Part shown: positions 17,054-25,165 of the stretch, in pieces
Position numbering within the stretch: the stretch's first letter is position 1
Layout: every line of letters starts with the position of its first letter
DNA from: a virus
Direction: 5' to 3' (one strand)
Length of the DNA stretch: 64,000 bases
IMG/VR virus record: IMGVR_UViG_3300040758_000214
Coordinates: 1-64,000 of that record
The notes under the pieces: model-generated
What the model saw: the letters and a program-made list of their open reading frames with translations, nothing else
Databases searched by the model: none
Told to the model about the DNA's origin: nothing
Translations under genes and position numbers: made by a program

Positions 17054-17212
17054 TTATTTCCTTAAATTTCTTTCTTTAAATTCCTCAATTCCATCTTGTA
17101 TTTGCTTTTTAACATTATCTTTTTTCTTTTCGATAATTGTTTTAGATGGAGGAATTTTAATTTTTCTAGATTCACGTTTTATAATTTTGAGTATATCTAA
17201 CTTTTTTGCCAT
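17054..17212 (-). CDS. Small basic helical protein, 52 aa
   Basis: The ATG at 17212 lies inside the end of the upstream gene (16-nt overlap). The protein is almost entirely Lys/Arg/Glu/Ile helix (MAKKLDILKIIKRESRK) and could bind nucleic acid or a protein partner. No family was recognised. Confidence 0.55.
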   Translation of the reverse strand: MAKKLDILKIIKRESRKIKIPPSKTIIEKKKDNVKKQIQDGIEEFKERNLRK

Positions 17213-17601
17213 TTTAGTTGCGCATCCTTAACATATTCTTTTCCTTCTTGTAGAGCTTTGATTAAGTCATCAAGATGTTCTTCTGAATCAATAACTATAT
17301 CAGAGCTTATTTTAATATGGCCTATAAATAAAATTTTAAAGGCAGATGAAATTCTCCACCAAATTCCTTTCTGCCAATTTTTAATTTTTTCAAGTATTTC
17401 ATCTGTATATGTGGTGGGATAAAAGAAATAAAATTCTTTGAAGAAAGTTATACCAAGATTCCCATATTTTTTATCAAATTCCATATCTATTGTAGCACCA
17501 CAATCTTGATTCCCGCAATGGCATGATAAAGTATATGATATCCTATCTTCATATTGATGTAATTTTGAAATACCTGATGATATTTTACTTTCTTTATTCA
17601 T
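17197..17601 (-). CDS. Hypothetical protein with CHCGNQDCG motif, 134 aa
   Basis: The ATG at 17601 is chosen for its GGAG site; a TTG four codons earlier is possible. Residues around 25-40 read SCHCGNQDCGATIDME, a likely metal-binding loop, followed by aromatic-rich strands. The C-terminal helix is acidic. The function is unknown. Confidence 0.6.
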   Translation of the reverse strand: MNKESKISSGISKLHQYEDRISYTLSCHCGNQDCGATIDMEFDKKYGNLGITFFKEFYFFYPTTYTDEILEKIKNWQKGIWWRISSAFKILFIGHIKISSDIVIDSEEHLDDLIKALQEGKEYVKDAQLKWQKS

Positions 17602-17624
17602 TTGAATCTCCAATTTAATATAAA

Positions 17625-17855
17625 TTATTTTCGTCTTATATCTTTTCCATTGATTCCTGCTAAATAACTTTTATTTCCACATTTATAAAATGATAAAAAC
17701 TTTGTTTCTTTCCATGTTCCATCAGGCATTTTTTCTTTACCAAATTCAATTATATGTCTTTTTCCGCACATATTACAAAGTATAAAACTACCTAATGGAT
17801 TTGCTTTTTTAAGTTCATCATTTCCAATAGTAAACATATTCTTAGTTCCTTTCAT
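17625..17855 (-). CDS. Hypothetical zinc-ribbon-like protein, 76 aa
   Basis: A CNMCGKRHIIEFGKE segment and a later YKCGNKSY could make a small zinc ribbon. The stop of the phosphoesterase gene overlaps its first ATG (ATGA); a second ATG six codons in has a better AAAGGA site, so the true start may be at 17837. Confidence 0.6.
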   Translation of the reverse strand: MKGTKNMFTIGNDELKKANPLGSFILCNMCGKRHIIEFGKEKMPDGTWKETKFLSFYKCGNKSYLAGINGKDIRRK

Positions 17856-18550
17856 TCTAATTCAATCCACCATCTTGAACCTGACCAACAATGATTTAAA
17901 GCAGTCCATTTTGTATTTTCACATATTCCAGTTTTGAATTTATGAAAATGTCCAAAAAACCATAATGGAGGATTATACTTTTCTAAAACATATGATAAGG
18001 CTTTTCTTGATGCAGGTTCCAATGGATCTGTATCTCTTATTATATCAAATTCTATCGGACAAGTATGAGATATAATGATATCAATTTTTACATCTGGTAA
18101 ATTATAGATATCTTTTTGAGATATAGTTTCTTGAGGAAACCAATCGTATCCTGGAGTTCTTCCATCTTTATCAGTAGAATCAGCTCCTCCCATAAATAAA
18201 ACATTTCGACCATCCGGAAGAGTTAAATAAGAACCTCGTTTTTGAAAGAATACATTTTGAAGGGGAGTTTTATTATCTATTAATTCATTTAAAGAATCGT
18301 GGTCTTCGTGATTACCATCGCAGAAATAAATTTTAACATCATGTGGTTTAATTGAATAGAAGTTCCATCTCTTTTGTTTTAATGAGTTTCCACATTTTTG
18401 TCTACTAATTGCCGTTGTATTATGACATTTTGGCCAATACCCAAAGTCACCACATTGTAAAATTGTAGTTAAACCTTTATTTTGTTTTTTATTAATCAAT
18501 TTATTTAACTCAGAAAAATCTGCATGTATATCACCAACAATTAAAATCAT
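17852..18550 (-). CDS. Calcineurin-like metallophosphoesterase 1
   Basis: The metal-binding motifs are in order: GDIHADF (residues 6-12), CGDFGYW, CDGNHEDHDS, a His in IIISHTCP and GHFHKF. The length of 232 is normal for a single-domain enzyme. These enzymes hydrolyse phosphomono- or diesters; the substrate cannot be read from sequence. It lies in an operon with Cys-knuckle proteins on both sides. Confidence 0.88.
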   Translation of the reverse strand: MILIVGDIHADFSELNKLINKKQNKGLTTILQCGDFGYWPKCHNTTAISRQKCGNSLKQKRWNFYSIKPHDVKIYFCDGNHEDHDSLNELIDNKTPLQNVFFQKRGSYLTLPDGRNVLFMGGADSTDKDGRTPGYDWFPQETISQKDIYNLPDVKIDIIISHTCPIEFDIIRDTDPLEPASRKALSYVLEKYNPPLWFFGHFHKFKTGICENTKWTALNHCWSGSRWWIELE

Positions 18551-18555
18551 AACTA

Positions 18556-18789
18556 TTATTCCTTTAGAATTCTTGTCTTACATTCCCAGCCCTCTGTTTC
18601 ATGTTTCCAATAGGTAGTGTGTCGTCCATATATAATAGGAGCATTACATATAACATGATAAATTAATTCATCTACTAAAATATTATGTTTACATTTTTTA
18701 CAATTTATGAAAGCCTTATAATGATTTCCATAAGTATAAGTATAAGTACCAGTACCCTTAATAAATTCAAAAGTTATATTATCTCTCAA
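18556..18789 (-). CDS. Cys-knuckle family protein K2, 77 aa
   Basis: The TTG at 18789, just after GGAGGATAAG, is the best start; the longer frame to 18822 runs back into the upstream gene. The signature is CKKCKHNILVDELIYHVIC, followed by a final WECK that adds a fourth Cys. The repeat TYTYTYG precedes the knuckle. Confidence 0.68.
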   Translation of the reverse strand: MRDNITFEFIKGTGTYTYTYGNHYKAFINCKKCKHNILVDELIYHVICNAPIIYGRHTTYWKHETEGWECKTRILKE

Positions 18790-18790
18790 C

Positions 18791-18991
18791 TTATCCTCCA
18801 GATTTAATCTTTGGTAAAACAAATCTTATAAATATTCCATATTCTCCACTGCAATCATATCCTTGTTTTTTAAGTTCTTCTTTAGTCCAGGAACTTTGAC
18901 ATGCATCATCAGAGTATTCCCAAATTAATGTCAAAGCTTTTTGAATTTCTTCTGGTACTGGCATCTTTGGAAACATATTCTCTTTAGACAT
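18791..18991 (-). CDS. Hypothetical protein, 66 aa
   Basis: A short soluble protein with two Cys (DDACQSSW, GYDCSGEYG) and a hydrophobic C-terminal strand. AAAGGAG precedes the ATG and its stop lies 1 nt before the next start. It is unclassified. Confidence 0.6.
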   Translation of the reverse strand: MSKENMFPKMPVPEEIQKALTLIWEYSDDACQSSWTKEELKKQGYDCSGEYGIFIRFVLPKIKSGG

Positions 18992-19018
18992 AATTAGAAT
19001 CTCCTTTTATATATATAT

Positions 19019-19246
19019 TTAAAATTCTTTCTCTTTAAATTTAGTACATTCATATTTATATCCTACACCTTCAAACCAATGATCATAACTCAAACAATCA
19101 GGATTATTACAATATAAATGATTTATTAATTCATTAAAGAATACATAATATTCGCACTCTTTACAATTTAAAGGAAAATCTTTAAAAGCAAATTCAATAT
19201 TTTCTATTTTAGAATTATTTATATTTTCAATGCTTATATAATACAT
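19019..19246 (-). CDS. Cys-knuckle family protein K3, 75 aa
   Basis: The signature is CKECEYYVFFNELINHLYC, with Asn in place of the usual Asp before EL. It is followed by a second Cys pair (NPDC and YEC) that could complete another site. It sits in a run of three consecutive family members (19019-19757). Confidence 0.7.
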   Translation of the reverse strand: MYYISIENINNSKIENIEFAFKDFPLNCKECEYYVFFNELINHLYCNNPDCLSYDHWFEGVGYKYECTKFKEKEF

Positions 19247-19260
19247 AATTCACCTTAAAC

Positions 19261-19524
19261 TTATTTTTTTAAATTACAAAGAAATTGTTTTATATTATGA
19301 TCCCAATATAAGGACTTACTATATTTAATTGGATCATCGTATTTAGTCATAGTTCTAGGTATTATCTCAGTTGAATTACATATGATATAATTTTGCAATT
19401 CATCATATAAGATACAATTTTTACAAGTTTTACATCCATTATCACAAAAAGATAAAAAATCATGGTTAGGAAATGAGTACTTATCTACTATATTTTTTTG
19501 TCGATATTCTACATACAAATCCAT
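19261..19524 (-). CDS. Cys-knuckle family protein K4, 87 aa
   Basis: The signature is CKTCKNCILYDELQNYIIC after an FCDNG segment, ending with a lone Cys in FLCNLKK. It is a tandem neighbour of K3 and K5, with 11-14 nt gaps. Confidence 0.7.
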   Translation of the reverse strand: MDLYVEYRQKNIVDKYSFPNHDFLSFCDNGCKTCKNCILYDELQNYIICNSTEIIPRTMTKYDDPIKYSKSLYWDHNIKQFLCNLKK

Positions 19525-19535
19525 AATTCACTCTC

Positions 19536-19757
19536 TCATATATTATTAATCTTTCTTGCTTCACATTCAAAAATATTTAATTTAGAATTATAAATATAAT
19601 GACCGCAGGCTGCAGTTGAACTACAAATTATATATTGTAATAATTCATCATTTAAAATGCAATAAATACAATCTTTACAAATTTTAAATTTTTCATATTT
19701 AGTGGTTATTATAGGACTAGACTTCATATTTCTATATTCAATTAAAGGTCGATCCAT
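19536..19757 (-). CDS. Cys-knuckle family protein K5, 73 aa
   Basis: The signature is CKDCIYCILNDELLQYIIC and the end reads IFECEARKI, giving the same final Cys as K2 and K4. The gene follows the 397-aa phosphoesterase by 3 nt. Confidence 0.7.
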   Translation of the reverse strand: MDRPLIEYRNMKSSPIITTKYEKFKICKDCIYCILNDELLQYIICSSTAACGHYIYNSKLNIFECEARKINNI

Positions 19758-19760
19758 ATA

Positions 19761-20954
19761 TTACCTTTCAAATATTGGTTTAATTTGTTCTATCTTATCA
19801 TTAGATGTATGGGAATAGTTTTTCCAATCATCTATAATTTCAGGATATAAATGAAACTTAGCATCAAAGTCTAATATCCCGTTATTTTTAATCGTAGCTT
19901 TAACAATATATCCACCAATAGCAGGGACTAATCCTTTTCGTTTTAAATAATTTGTAATACCCTCAAATGCACCACATTGTGCACCAAAAATACTTCCAAA
20001 TAAAGCTTGAACTTGTATATGTAAATGTCCAGATAATACAAACTTAATTGTAGGTTTTTCTTTTATTCCTCTTGTAACTGCTAATAATTCAGAAAAAGCA
20101 ATTTGCTCAACACCTTTTTGTAATCTATAAGAAACAGAATAAGGAACACCACCTGAAGGATGCCACATTTGTAAATCAACACCATCTAATATTGGTACTA
20201 TACATTCATCATACCCTAATGAATGTAAATCTTTTCGTTTACTTGCCATTACATTTAAGGGATTAAATCCACCATTTTTTATATGAGAATAGTCATGATT
20301 TCCACCTAATAACCACCAATCAAATCCTTCTGGTAAATTAGATAATAACGACTCAGTTTGGTCTTGAGCTGATAATGCATATAAATCAAAATCTTGACCA
20401 GAATAAACATTTCTTCCTGCTGTTACATCTCCAGGTACAAATATATGTTTAGCATTTTGTTTTTTACATTCTTCTGAAAATTCATTTAAAGCTGTTATTT
20501 GACATGCTTTAGATCCAAAATGTAAATCTGATGCAACACCAAATACTATTTCTTTTGTTTCTAATTGTTGAACTTTTTCTACATTCCCATTATTTAAAAT
20601 TTTGTCTCCATAATATAATCTATCATTATCAATTAGGATATGATAACCTTGAGATTTAAAATCATTTATATGTTTTAGTATTTCTATTCCTGAACATTGT
20701 AATTGAACTGATAAATCAAAAAGCTTTATTACTTTTTCTCTTTGTATCTTTTCTAAAAATGTTTCTTTTAATGATTTAGTTTCAGTTTTTGTTATTTTAG
20801 TTTTTGATTTAATTCTACACACATATACTTTAAATGATGAATATGTTCCAGTATAAGAAAATTTTTCTCTAGCAATCTCAAACATTTCTTTTCTTGAAAT
20901 ACGTCTGAGATTTTCTACAATAAAATCTCTTAAATCTTGAGAATTACGAATCAT
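19761..20954 (-). CDS. Calcineurin-like metallophosphoesterase 2 with N-terminal HTH
   Basis: The phosphoesterase domain (about 135-340) has ASDLHFGS, PGDVTAG, GGNHDYSH and SGHLH. About 130 residues precede it, including a likely helix-turn-helix (RRISRKEMFEIAREKF and KTKITK) and a second helical hairpin. Phages use such enzymes as nucleases or phosphatases; fusion to a DNA-binding-like region suggests a nucleic acid substrate, by inference. It opens the long leftward operon. Confidence 0.85.
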   Translation of the reverse strand: MIRNSQDLRDFIVENLRRISRKEMFEIAREKFSYTGTYSSFKVYVCRIKSKTKITKTETKSLKETFLEKIQREKVIKLFDLSVQLQCSGIEILKHINDFKSQGYHILIDNDRLYYGDKILNNGNVEKVQQLETKEIVFGVASDLHFGSKACQITALNEFSEECKKQNAKHIFVPGDVTAGRNVYSGQDFDLYALSAQDQTESLLSNLPEGFDWWLLGGNHDYSHIKNGGFNPLNVMASKRKDLHSLGYDECIVPILDGVDLQMWHPSGGVPYSVSYRLQKGVEQIAFSELLAVTRGIKEKPTIKFVLSGHLHIQVQALFGSIFGAQCGAFEGITNYLKRKGLVPAIGGYIVKATIKNNGILDFDAKFHLYPEIIDDWKNYSHTSNDKIEQIKPIFER

Positions 20955-21071
20955 ATTAATATCCTCAACTATATTATGGATTTAAGTACCATCATTTATT
21001 TGTTCCATTTCATTACATAGATAAACCCTTATTTTTTAAAAGGTTTGTTGCTTAAATCTATTTGTATTGAA

Positions 21072-21089
21072 ATTTAGAACATATAAATA
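21072..21089 (+). promoter_or_regulatory. TTAGAACA-type motif P2 with TATAAATA
   Basis: ATTTAGAACATATAAATA lies about 70 nt before the ATG at 21158. It combines the recurring TTAGAACA motif with a T4-late-like TATAAATA box. Confidence 0.5.
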
Positions 21090-21105
21090 GAGCAGTTCAA
21101 ATCCA

Positions 21106-21150
21106 ATGGACTTTAAAAATCTAAGACTTTAGTCCATAGTCTTAAAGGAG
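21106..21150 (+). promoter_or_regulatory. Leader with two mutually exclusive hairpins
   Basis: ATGGACT (21106-21112) pairs with AGTCCAT (21131-21137), while TAAGACT (21122-21128) pairs with AGTCTTA (21138-21144). The arms interleave, so only one hairpin can form. The second abuts the AGGAG ribosome site (21146-21150), so a switch in translation of the 21158 gene is possible. Confidence 0.5.
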
Positions 21151-21157
21151 ATTGAAA

Positions 21158-21976
21158 ATGGTATACCAAGACAAGTTCGTTGTAGCAATTCGTTGTAATG
21201 GTAAAATCCTCAGAGAAGATCAAGATGTAGTAACCCTTCCATTTAGTTCAAGTTATGAAATTCTTCTAAAAAATCTTTCCACAAGAAAAGCTCAAGTTAA
21301 AATTTCCGTTGATGGGCAAGATGTTTTAGATGGACAAAGTTTAGTTGTATTTCCAAATTCAAATAGTGAATTGACTGGATTTTTAAAAAATTTAAATGTT
21401 ACAAATAAATTCAAATTTATTCAAAAGACAGAAGAAATAAGTGAATTTAGAGGAGATAAAATTGATGATGGAATGATAAGAGTAGAGTATGCATTTGAAA
21501 AAGAAATTGAAAAAACCATATTATATGAAACTCATATCTATCATGATGTACAACATCATTATCCTATGTATTATACTCAAAATCCTTTTTGGAGTAATTC
21601 GATAGGAGGGTCTTCAGTTTCAAGTTCTCCACCATCAAGTACTTTAACCAGATCATGTTCTAGTCATCAAGTTTTAAATTGTTCGATTAATAATAGTAAT
21701 ACACCAAATGATGGAATTAATGCTTTATTGGGTAATAATATAGATCAAGGAATAACTGTTAAAGGAGAAGAAACAATTCAACGATTTAATTCTACATCAA
21801 TTGGACAATTGGAAAATCCAAAAGTTCTTATTATTAGATTGAGAGGAATTAATAATAATGGAAATATTGTTGAACAACCAATAATGTCACAAGAAAAAAT
21901 TCAGTGTAATACTTGTGGTAGAAAAAATGAATCTTTATTTAAATTCTGTTCTAATTGTGGTACATCTTTAAGATAA
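21158..21976 (+). CDS. Probable virion protein with C-terminal zinc ribbon, 272 aa
   Basis: The ATG at 21158 has AAAGGAG upstream; a TTG two codons earlier is less likely. The N-terminal 110 residues are beta-rich (YEILLKNLSTRKAQVKISVDG); the middle is a Ser/Asn-rich linker, and the C-terminus has CNTCGRKN-x7-CSNCG, a classic zinc ribbon. It is a lone rightward gene with its own motif and terminator between leftward operons, which suggests a strongly expressed product. A structural role is inferred. Confidence 0.65.
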   Translation: MVYQDKFVVAIRCNGKILREDQDVVTLPFSSSYEILLKNLSTRKAQVKISVDGQDVLDGQSLVVFPNSNSELTGFLKNLNVTNKFKFIQKTEEISEFRGDKIDDGMIRVEYAFEKEIEKTILYETHIYHDVQHHYPMYYTQNPFWSNSIGGSSVSSSPPSSTLTRSCSSHQVLNCSINNSNTPNDGINALLGNNIDQGITVKGEETIQRFNSTSIGQLENPKVLIIRLRGINNNGNIVEQPIMSQEKIQCNTCGRKNESLFKFCSNCGTSLR

Positions 21977-21983
21977 TTTTATG

Positions 21984-22028
21984 ACAAGGCAGAGGTTGAA
22001 TGTTTCTTTAATTCTCCCTCTGCCTTGT
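21984..22028. terminator. 12-bp hairpin between convergent genes
   Basis: ACAAGGCAGAGG (21984-21995) and its complement (22017-22028) enclose a 21-nt loop between the stops of converging genes. The T-run is weak, so termination may be partial. Confidence 0.65.
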
Positions 22029-22042
22029 ATTCCACTGAAATA

Positions 22043-23011
22043 TTATTTACATGCTTCCTTTTTCTTATGGTGAACTTTCTTTTTTGCATGGTAAGGAATG
22101 GGAGTAATTACTGCCGACATAGAAGCAACCGGTTCGGCTTTAACTTCAGGCGCCGGTGGATATTTTACTTCCAACACTAAATGGACTTCTTGCGGTGTTG
22201 AAATATGTTGTGGAGCTGGAGTCGCAACAACTACAGGTTTCTCAGCCGGAATAATCCCTGGAATAACTTCATATACTGTAACGAAGAATTTGGGATTAAA
22301 TGTAGATGCATTATATCCTGGAATAATGGCAGCTCCGACTGAACCAAGTGCATTACCAGATCCTATAGCACCACTCGCACCGCCACCTATTCCTCCAGCA
22401 GTGGCCGCCTCATTGAACTTGACCGAGAATCTTATATTATTCTGCCCTGCATATTTCTTTGCAAGAACTAGAAGATCAGATTCAATGTCTTTATATCTTT
22501 CAGCGGTAATGATTCCTCCATCATAGACTTCGAGAATATCCACAATTACATCGTATTTGTTAATGGGCTGAAATCCCTTAATCAAATGGATTGTGTCTGT
22601 GATATCTCCGACCCGGCCATTCAAAATGGGATATGGTTGAGGAAGAATAGGCAATGCCTGCATTGGATTGACATAGGTGTTAGCACTGTTCCCAGACTTA
22701 TCGACCTCAGATTTGTTGTCATTAATGTTTTTATTGGTATTTTTGGTATTGATCTTGGGGTCAACTGTAATCTTTGGATCCACCGTAATTTTAGGGTCAA
22801 CTGTGATCTTGGGATCGACGGTGTTTTTTACATTGACCGTAGGGTTGCTGACTGCTATAGCGGTGGCATTTGCTGTATTTATAGTTGTAGGAGTAGGCGG
22901 ATTTATGATGCAGGTTGGATCCAATTTTTGGTTGGCATACGATGTGCAAGACAACACAGTTGAGATAAAGATTGCTACCACAGTGGACATAAGAACGTTA
23001 TTTGTTTTCAT
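22043..23011 (-). CDS. Secreted repeat-containing protein, 322 aa
   Basis: An N-terminal signal peptide (VVAIFISTVLSCTSYA) ends near residue 26. Next come a Thr/Asn/Val-rich linker with four VDPKIT-type repeats, a folded region (about 135-260, with GDITDTIHLIKGF and KYDVIVDILEVYDGGIIT), a Gly/Ala-rich loop and a Pro-rich, Lys/His-rich tail. The base composition is GC-richer than in neighbouring operons. It may be periplasmic or envelope-bound. No family was recognised. Confidence 0.72.
   Translation of the reverse strand: MKTNNVLMSTVVAIFISTVLSCTSYANQKLDPTCIINPPTPTTINTANATAIAVSNPTVNVKNTVDPKITVDPKITVDPKITVDPKINTKNTNKNINDNKSEVDKSGNSANTYVNPMQALPILPQPYPILNGRVGDITDTIHLIKGFQPINKYDVIVDILEVYDGGIITAERYKDIESDLLVLAKKYAGQNNIRFSVKFNEAATAGGIGGGASGAIGSGNALGSVGAAIIPGYNASTFNPKFFVTVYEVIPGIIPAEKPVVVATPAPQHISTPQEVHLVLEVKYPPAPEVKAEPVASMSAVITPIPYHAKKKVHHKKKEACK
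22748..22830 (-). repeat. Four tandem 18-nt coding repeats (VDPKIT)
   Basis: The coding sequence repeats about every 18 nt, with small differences between units, and encodes VDPKIT three times plus VDPKIN. The copy number may vary between relatives by slippage. Confidence 0.75.
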
Positions 23012-23062
23012 TTTAAATTTTCCCTCTTTCTATTATAGATTTATAAATCTCAACTTGTCTGA

Positions 23063-23494
23063 TCATTGACTTTTCTTCATAGTATCGGAGAACTTTATAA
23101 GGTTCTGGTTGATATCTACGGTCATATTAACAGCCGGCGCAAAAGGTGATGAATCGAATGACAATACTGCATTTGATGTAACCACTTGGTCATCACTCGC
23201 TGTTGAGCTCCAAGGATCCTCGGGCCCACAGTACATGAGATTTAAATATTTCTGGACAAATCTAGGATTGGTTTTATTAGTTCCAATCTCATATAACCAT
23301 GCTTTATTTACAGCGAGTGTATACTCTGATGCGCCACAACTTTTCAGATTTTGATAATGTACGACTGTTTCAGGGCGAGAACTTAAATCAAATAGAAACC
23401 ACCCTGCGTGTTGAGTAGAAGATGAATCTGAGGATGCTATATTGGCGCATAATGAAATTACCAATACAGCAAATAGTATGAAAATTTTTTTCAT
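23063..23494 (-). CDS. Secreted protein, 143 aa
   Basis: The ATG at 23494, after AAGGAGGAGG, gives a clean signal peptide (MKKIFILFAVLVISLCANIASS). The mature part has two Cys (SCGAS and MYCGPED) that could form a disulfide in the periplasm. It shares the GC-richer composition of the genes on both sides. The function is unknown. Confidence 0.7.
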   Translation of the reverse strand: MKKIFILFAVLVISLCANIASSDSSSTQHAGWFLFDLSSRPETVVHYQNLKSCGASEYTLAVNKAWLYEIGTNKTNPRFVQKYLNLMYCGPEDPWSSTASDDQVVTSNAVLSFDSSPFAPAVNMTVDINQNLIKFSDTMKKSQ

Positions 23495-23604
23495 TATATC
23501 CTCCTCCTTAGAATTTAACATAAATACTTCTTTTTGAAATTGATGAATTGATTATAAATCTTATAATACCCTCAACGGCATCACATCCTTTCAATTTTAT
23601 TTTA

Positions 23605-24066
23605 TCATTGATTTTCTATAATTCTCGGCTTTGAATCTTTGGCCTTAATTCTTTCCAGAATTTCATTTATGTCAATTTTTATATCGCTTAAAGTCAGAAG
23701 CAAATCATCTCCTCCGTTGATTTCTGCAGGTTTATCTAATTGTTCATTGACCATGGTTATCCGTTTTGAAATGTATCCAAGAATTGCCAAAACTTCAGCC
23801 TCGAGTTTTACCGGATTTTCAAGGCTTCTCTGGATTGCCATAAGTTTTTCTTGCACACTTATAAGTGCATATGGCGCTCCAGATAATTCACGAAGAATAT
23901 CTATCGTTTCATTAAACTCTTTTCTCGTTATTGTCTGATTCTGTTCATCACTCAATACATCTGAAAGTTTGGTGTTAAATTTTTTAACCTTTTCCTGCCC
24001 AAGAAGAAGTAACTTTTTCCCGATACTTGTGAAGATTCCATCAGTTTCATTTAATGTAATTTCCAT
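23605..24066 (-). CDS. Coiled-coil protein, 153 aa
   Basis: Almost entirely helical with heptad-like spacing of Leu/Ile and many Glu/Lys, and no Cys or signal peptide. Its composition matches the secreted-protein cassette rather than the AT-rich phage average. It may be a cytosolic or structural partner of the two secreted proteins, by proximity only. Confidence 0.65.
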   Translation of the reverse strand: MEITLNETDGIFTSIGKKLLLLGQEKVKKFNTKLSDVLSDEQNQTITRKEFNETIDILRELSGAPYALISVQEKLMAIQRSLENPVKLEAEVLAILGYISKRITMVNEQLDKPAEINGGDDLLLTLSDIKIDINEILERIKAKDSKPRIIENQ

Positions 24067-24077
24067 GACTGTCTCCT

Positions 24078-24245
24078 TTACTTTTTAGGTTGTGTTACTC
24101 CATAAAAGATTCCATCAACTTTACCCTTTAGATTAGCAATCATTCCCTTGGTACATAAACCTATTTCATTTGAATTTGTGATTTCTTCAATTTCATTTAA
24201 TATTGAGGTTACTTCATGTACTAAATTAATAATTTTATTTTCCAT
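24078..24245 (-). CDS. Small helical protein, 55 aa
   Basis: The ATG at 24245 starts a frame MENKIINLVHEVTSIL ending in TQPKK, in AT-rich phage codons. It is the first gene after the leftward P1 element and lies 11 nt before the GC-richer cassette. It is unclassified. Confidence 0.6.
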   Translation of the reverse strand: MENKIINLVHEVTSILNEIEEITNSNEIGLCTKGMIANLKGKVDGIFYGVTQPKK

Positions 24246-24285
24246 TATTTTTCACCTCTTTTTTAACACAAATACAAATCTTCTC

Positions 24286-24305
24286 TTGGTTATTAATATA
24301 TATAG
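24286..24305 (-). promoter_or_regulatory. Leftward promoter-like element P1, copy 2
   Basis: TTGGTTATTAATATATATAG is identical to the copy at 45186. It sits 40 nt before the start of the 55-aa gene. Confidence 0.65.
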
Positions 24306-24339
24306 TAATCTGATCTTAAAAATAACTAAAACTAATACT

Positions 24340-24360
24340 TATAAATAATTAGAACAAAAA
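24340..24360 (+). promoter_or_regulatory. TTAGAACA-type motif P2 with TATAAATA
   Basis: TATAAATA (24340-24347) is followed by AATTAGAACAAAAATAAAGG, about 35 nt before the ATG at 24395. Confidence 0.45.
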
Positions 24361-24394
24361 TAAAGGATAGTACTTTTTAAAGAGAGGACTAAAA

Positions 24395-25057
24395 ATGGAA
24401 GAAAAAAATACAGTGATTGAAATAGAAGATAGATATGGTGATATATGTTTTGGAGACTCTTCAAAATTTTCACCAAGTGAAAGACGACCTCAAGGTTTTG
24501 TTAATATATTTGAAGTTGATAAAAATGGAAATAAAGAATTAGTAGGAAAAAGTAATCTTGTATTATATCAAGGTAGAGAAATAGTTGCATCTAGAATGTT
24601 TGATCTTCAAAATCCAAATATTTCTGCATCTCCAAATGAGTTTATTGGATGGTTTGGTTTAGGATCAGGAGGTGCACCTGTAGGAAATCCATTTATTCCT
24701 AATCCTCCAAATAGTACTGATACAGATTTAACAACTCCAATAATGATAAATCCTACAGATGCAACATGTGGAGATTTTAATATAACTCTAGAAGGTTATA
24801 CGAAACATCCATTTGATTCAGTAAATTTTCAACAAGATTCAAATAATAGTAATAAATATTTAGTAATACAAGTTTTAACAACTATGGGATTAGATGATGG
24901 TGTTGGTCAATTAATGAATGAAGCAGGATTATTTACTGCAGCAAGTTCAGCTCCTGGATATTCTGGAACATTTCATTTATTTGCCAAAGTTACATTTCCT
25001 ACAATTTATAAATCAGATACTAGAGAATTACTTTTCGTTTGGTATCTATACGTTTAA
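24395..25057 (+). CDS. Probable virion protein, 220 aa
   Basis: A beta-rich soluble protein with a Gly/Pro-rich central loop (GLGSGGAPVGNPF) and no enzyme motif. It sits directly upstream of the tail sheath gene on the same strand, in a separate two-gene unit with its own promoter-like motif. This is the kind of position held by tail or decoration proteins. The role is inferred from context only. Confidence 0.6.
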   Translation: MEEKNTVIEIEDRYGDICFGDSSKFSPSERRPQGFVNIFEVDKNGNKELVGKSNLVLYQGREIVASRMFDLQNPNISASPNEFIGWFGLGSGGAPVGNPFIPNPPNSTDTDLTTPIMINPTDATCGDFNITLEGYTKHPFDSVNFQQDSNNSNKYLVIQVLTTMGLDDGVGQLMNEAGLFTAASSAPGYSGTFHLFAKVTFPTIYKSDTRELLFVWYLYV

Positions 25058-25165
25058 AAATAAATTCTGGATTTTTAGATCACTCCAGATTAATAAAAGG
25101 AATTAAAAAAATTTTAAATTCTAATAAACTATCTAGAGAAAACTAAAAATCGGAGGTAACCTAAA

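Noticed and set aside
21091-21110. AGCAGTTCAAATCCAATGGA, resembling a tRNA T-arm
   Set aside because: No acceptor, D or anticodon arms can be fitted around it.
22748-22830. Short regular repeats considered as a CRISPR array
   Set aside because: They are in-frame 18-nt coding repeats without unique spacers.
22098-23069. Three plus-strand open frames opposite the secreted-protein genes
   Set aside because: They lie wholly opposite a gene with a clear signal peptide and repeats, lack ribosome sites, and owe their length to the higher GC content.
7282-24347. TATAAATA boxes taken alone as T4-type late promoters
   Set aside because: In such AT-rich DNA the octamer occurs by chance (for example at 36176 between leftward genes); it is used only as support next to the TTAGAACA motif.
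25067-25090. 6-bp hairpin TCTGGA/TCCAGA before the sheath gene
   Set aside because: Short stem, long loop and no T-run; not distinguishable from chance.
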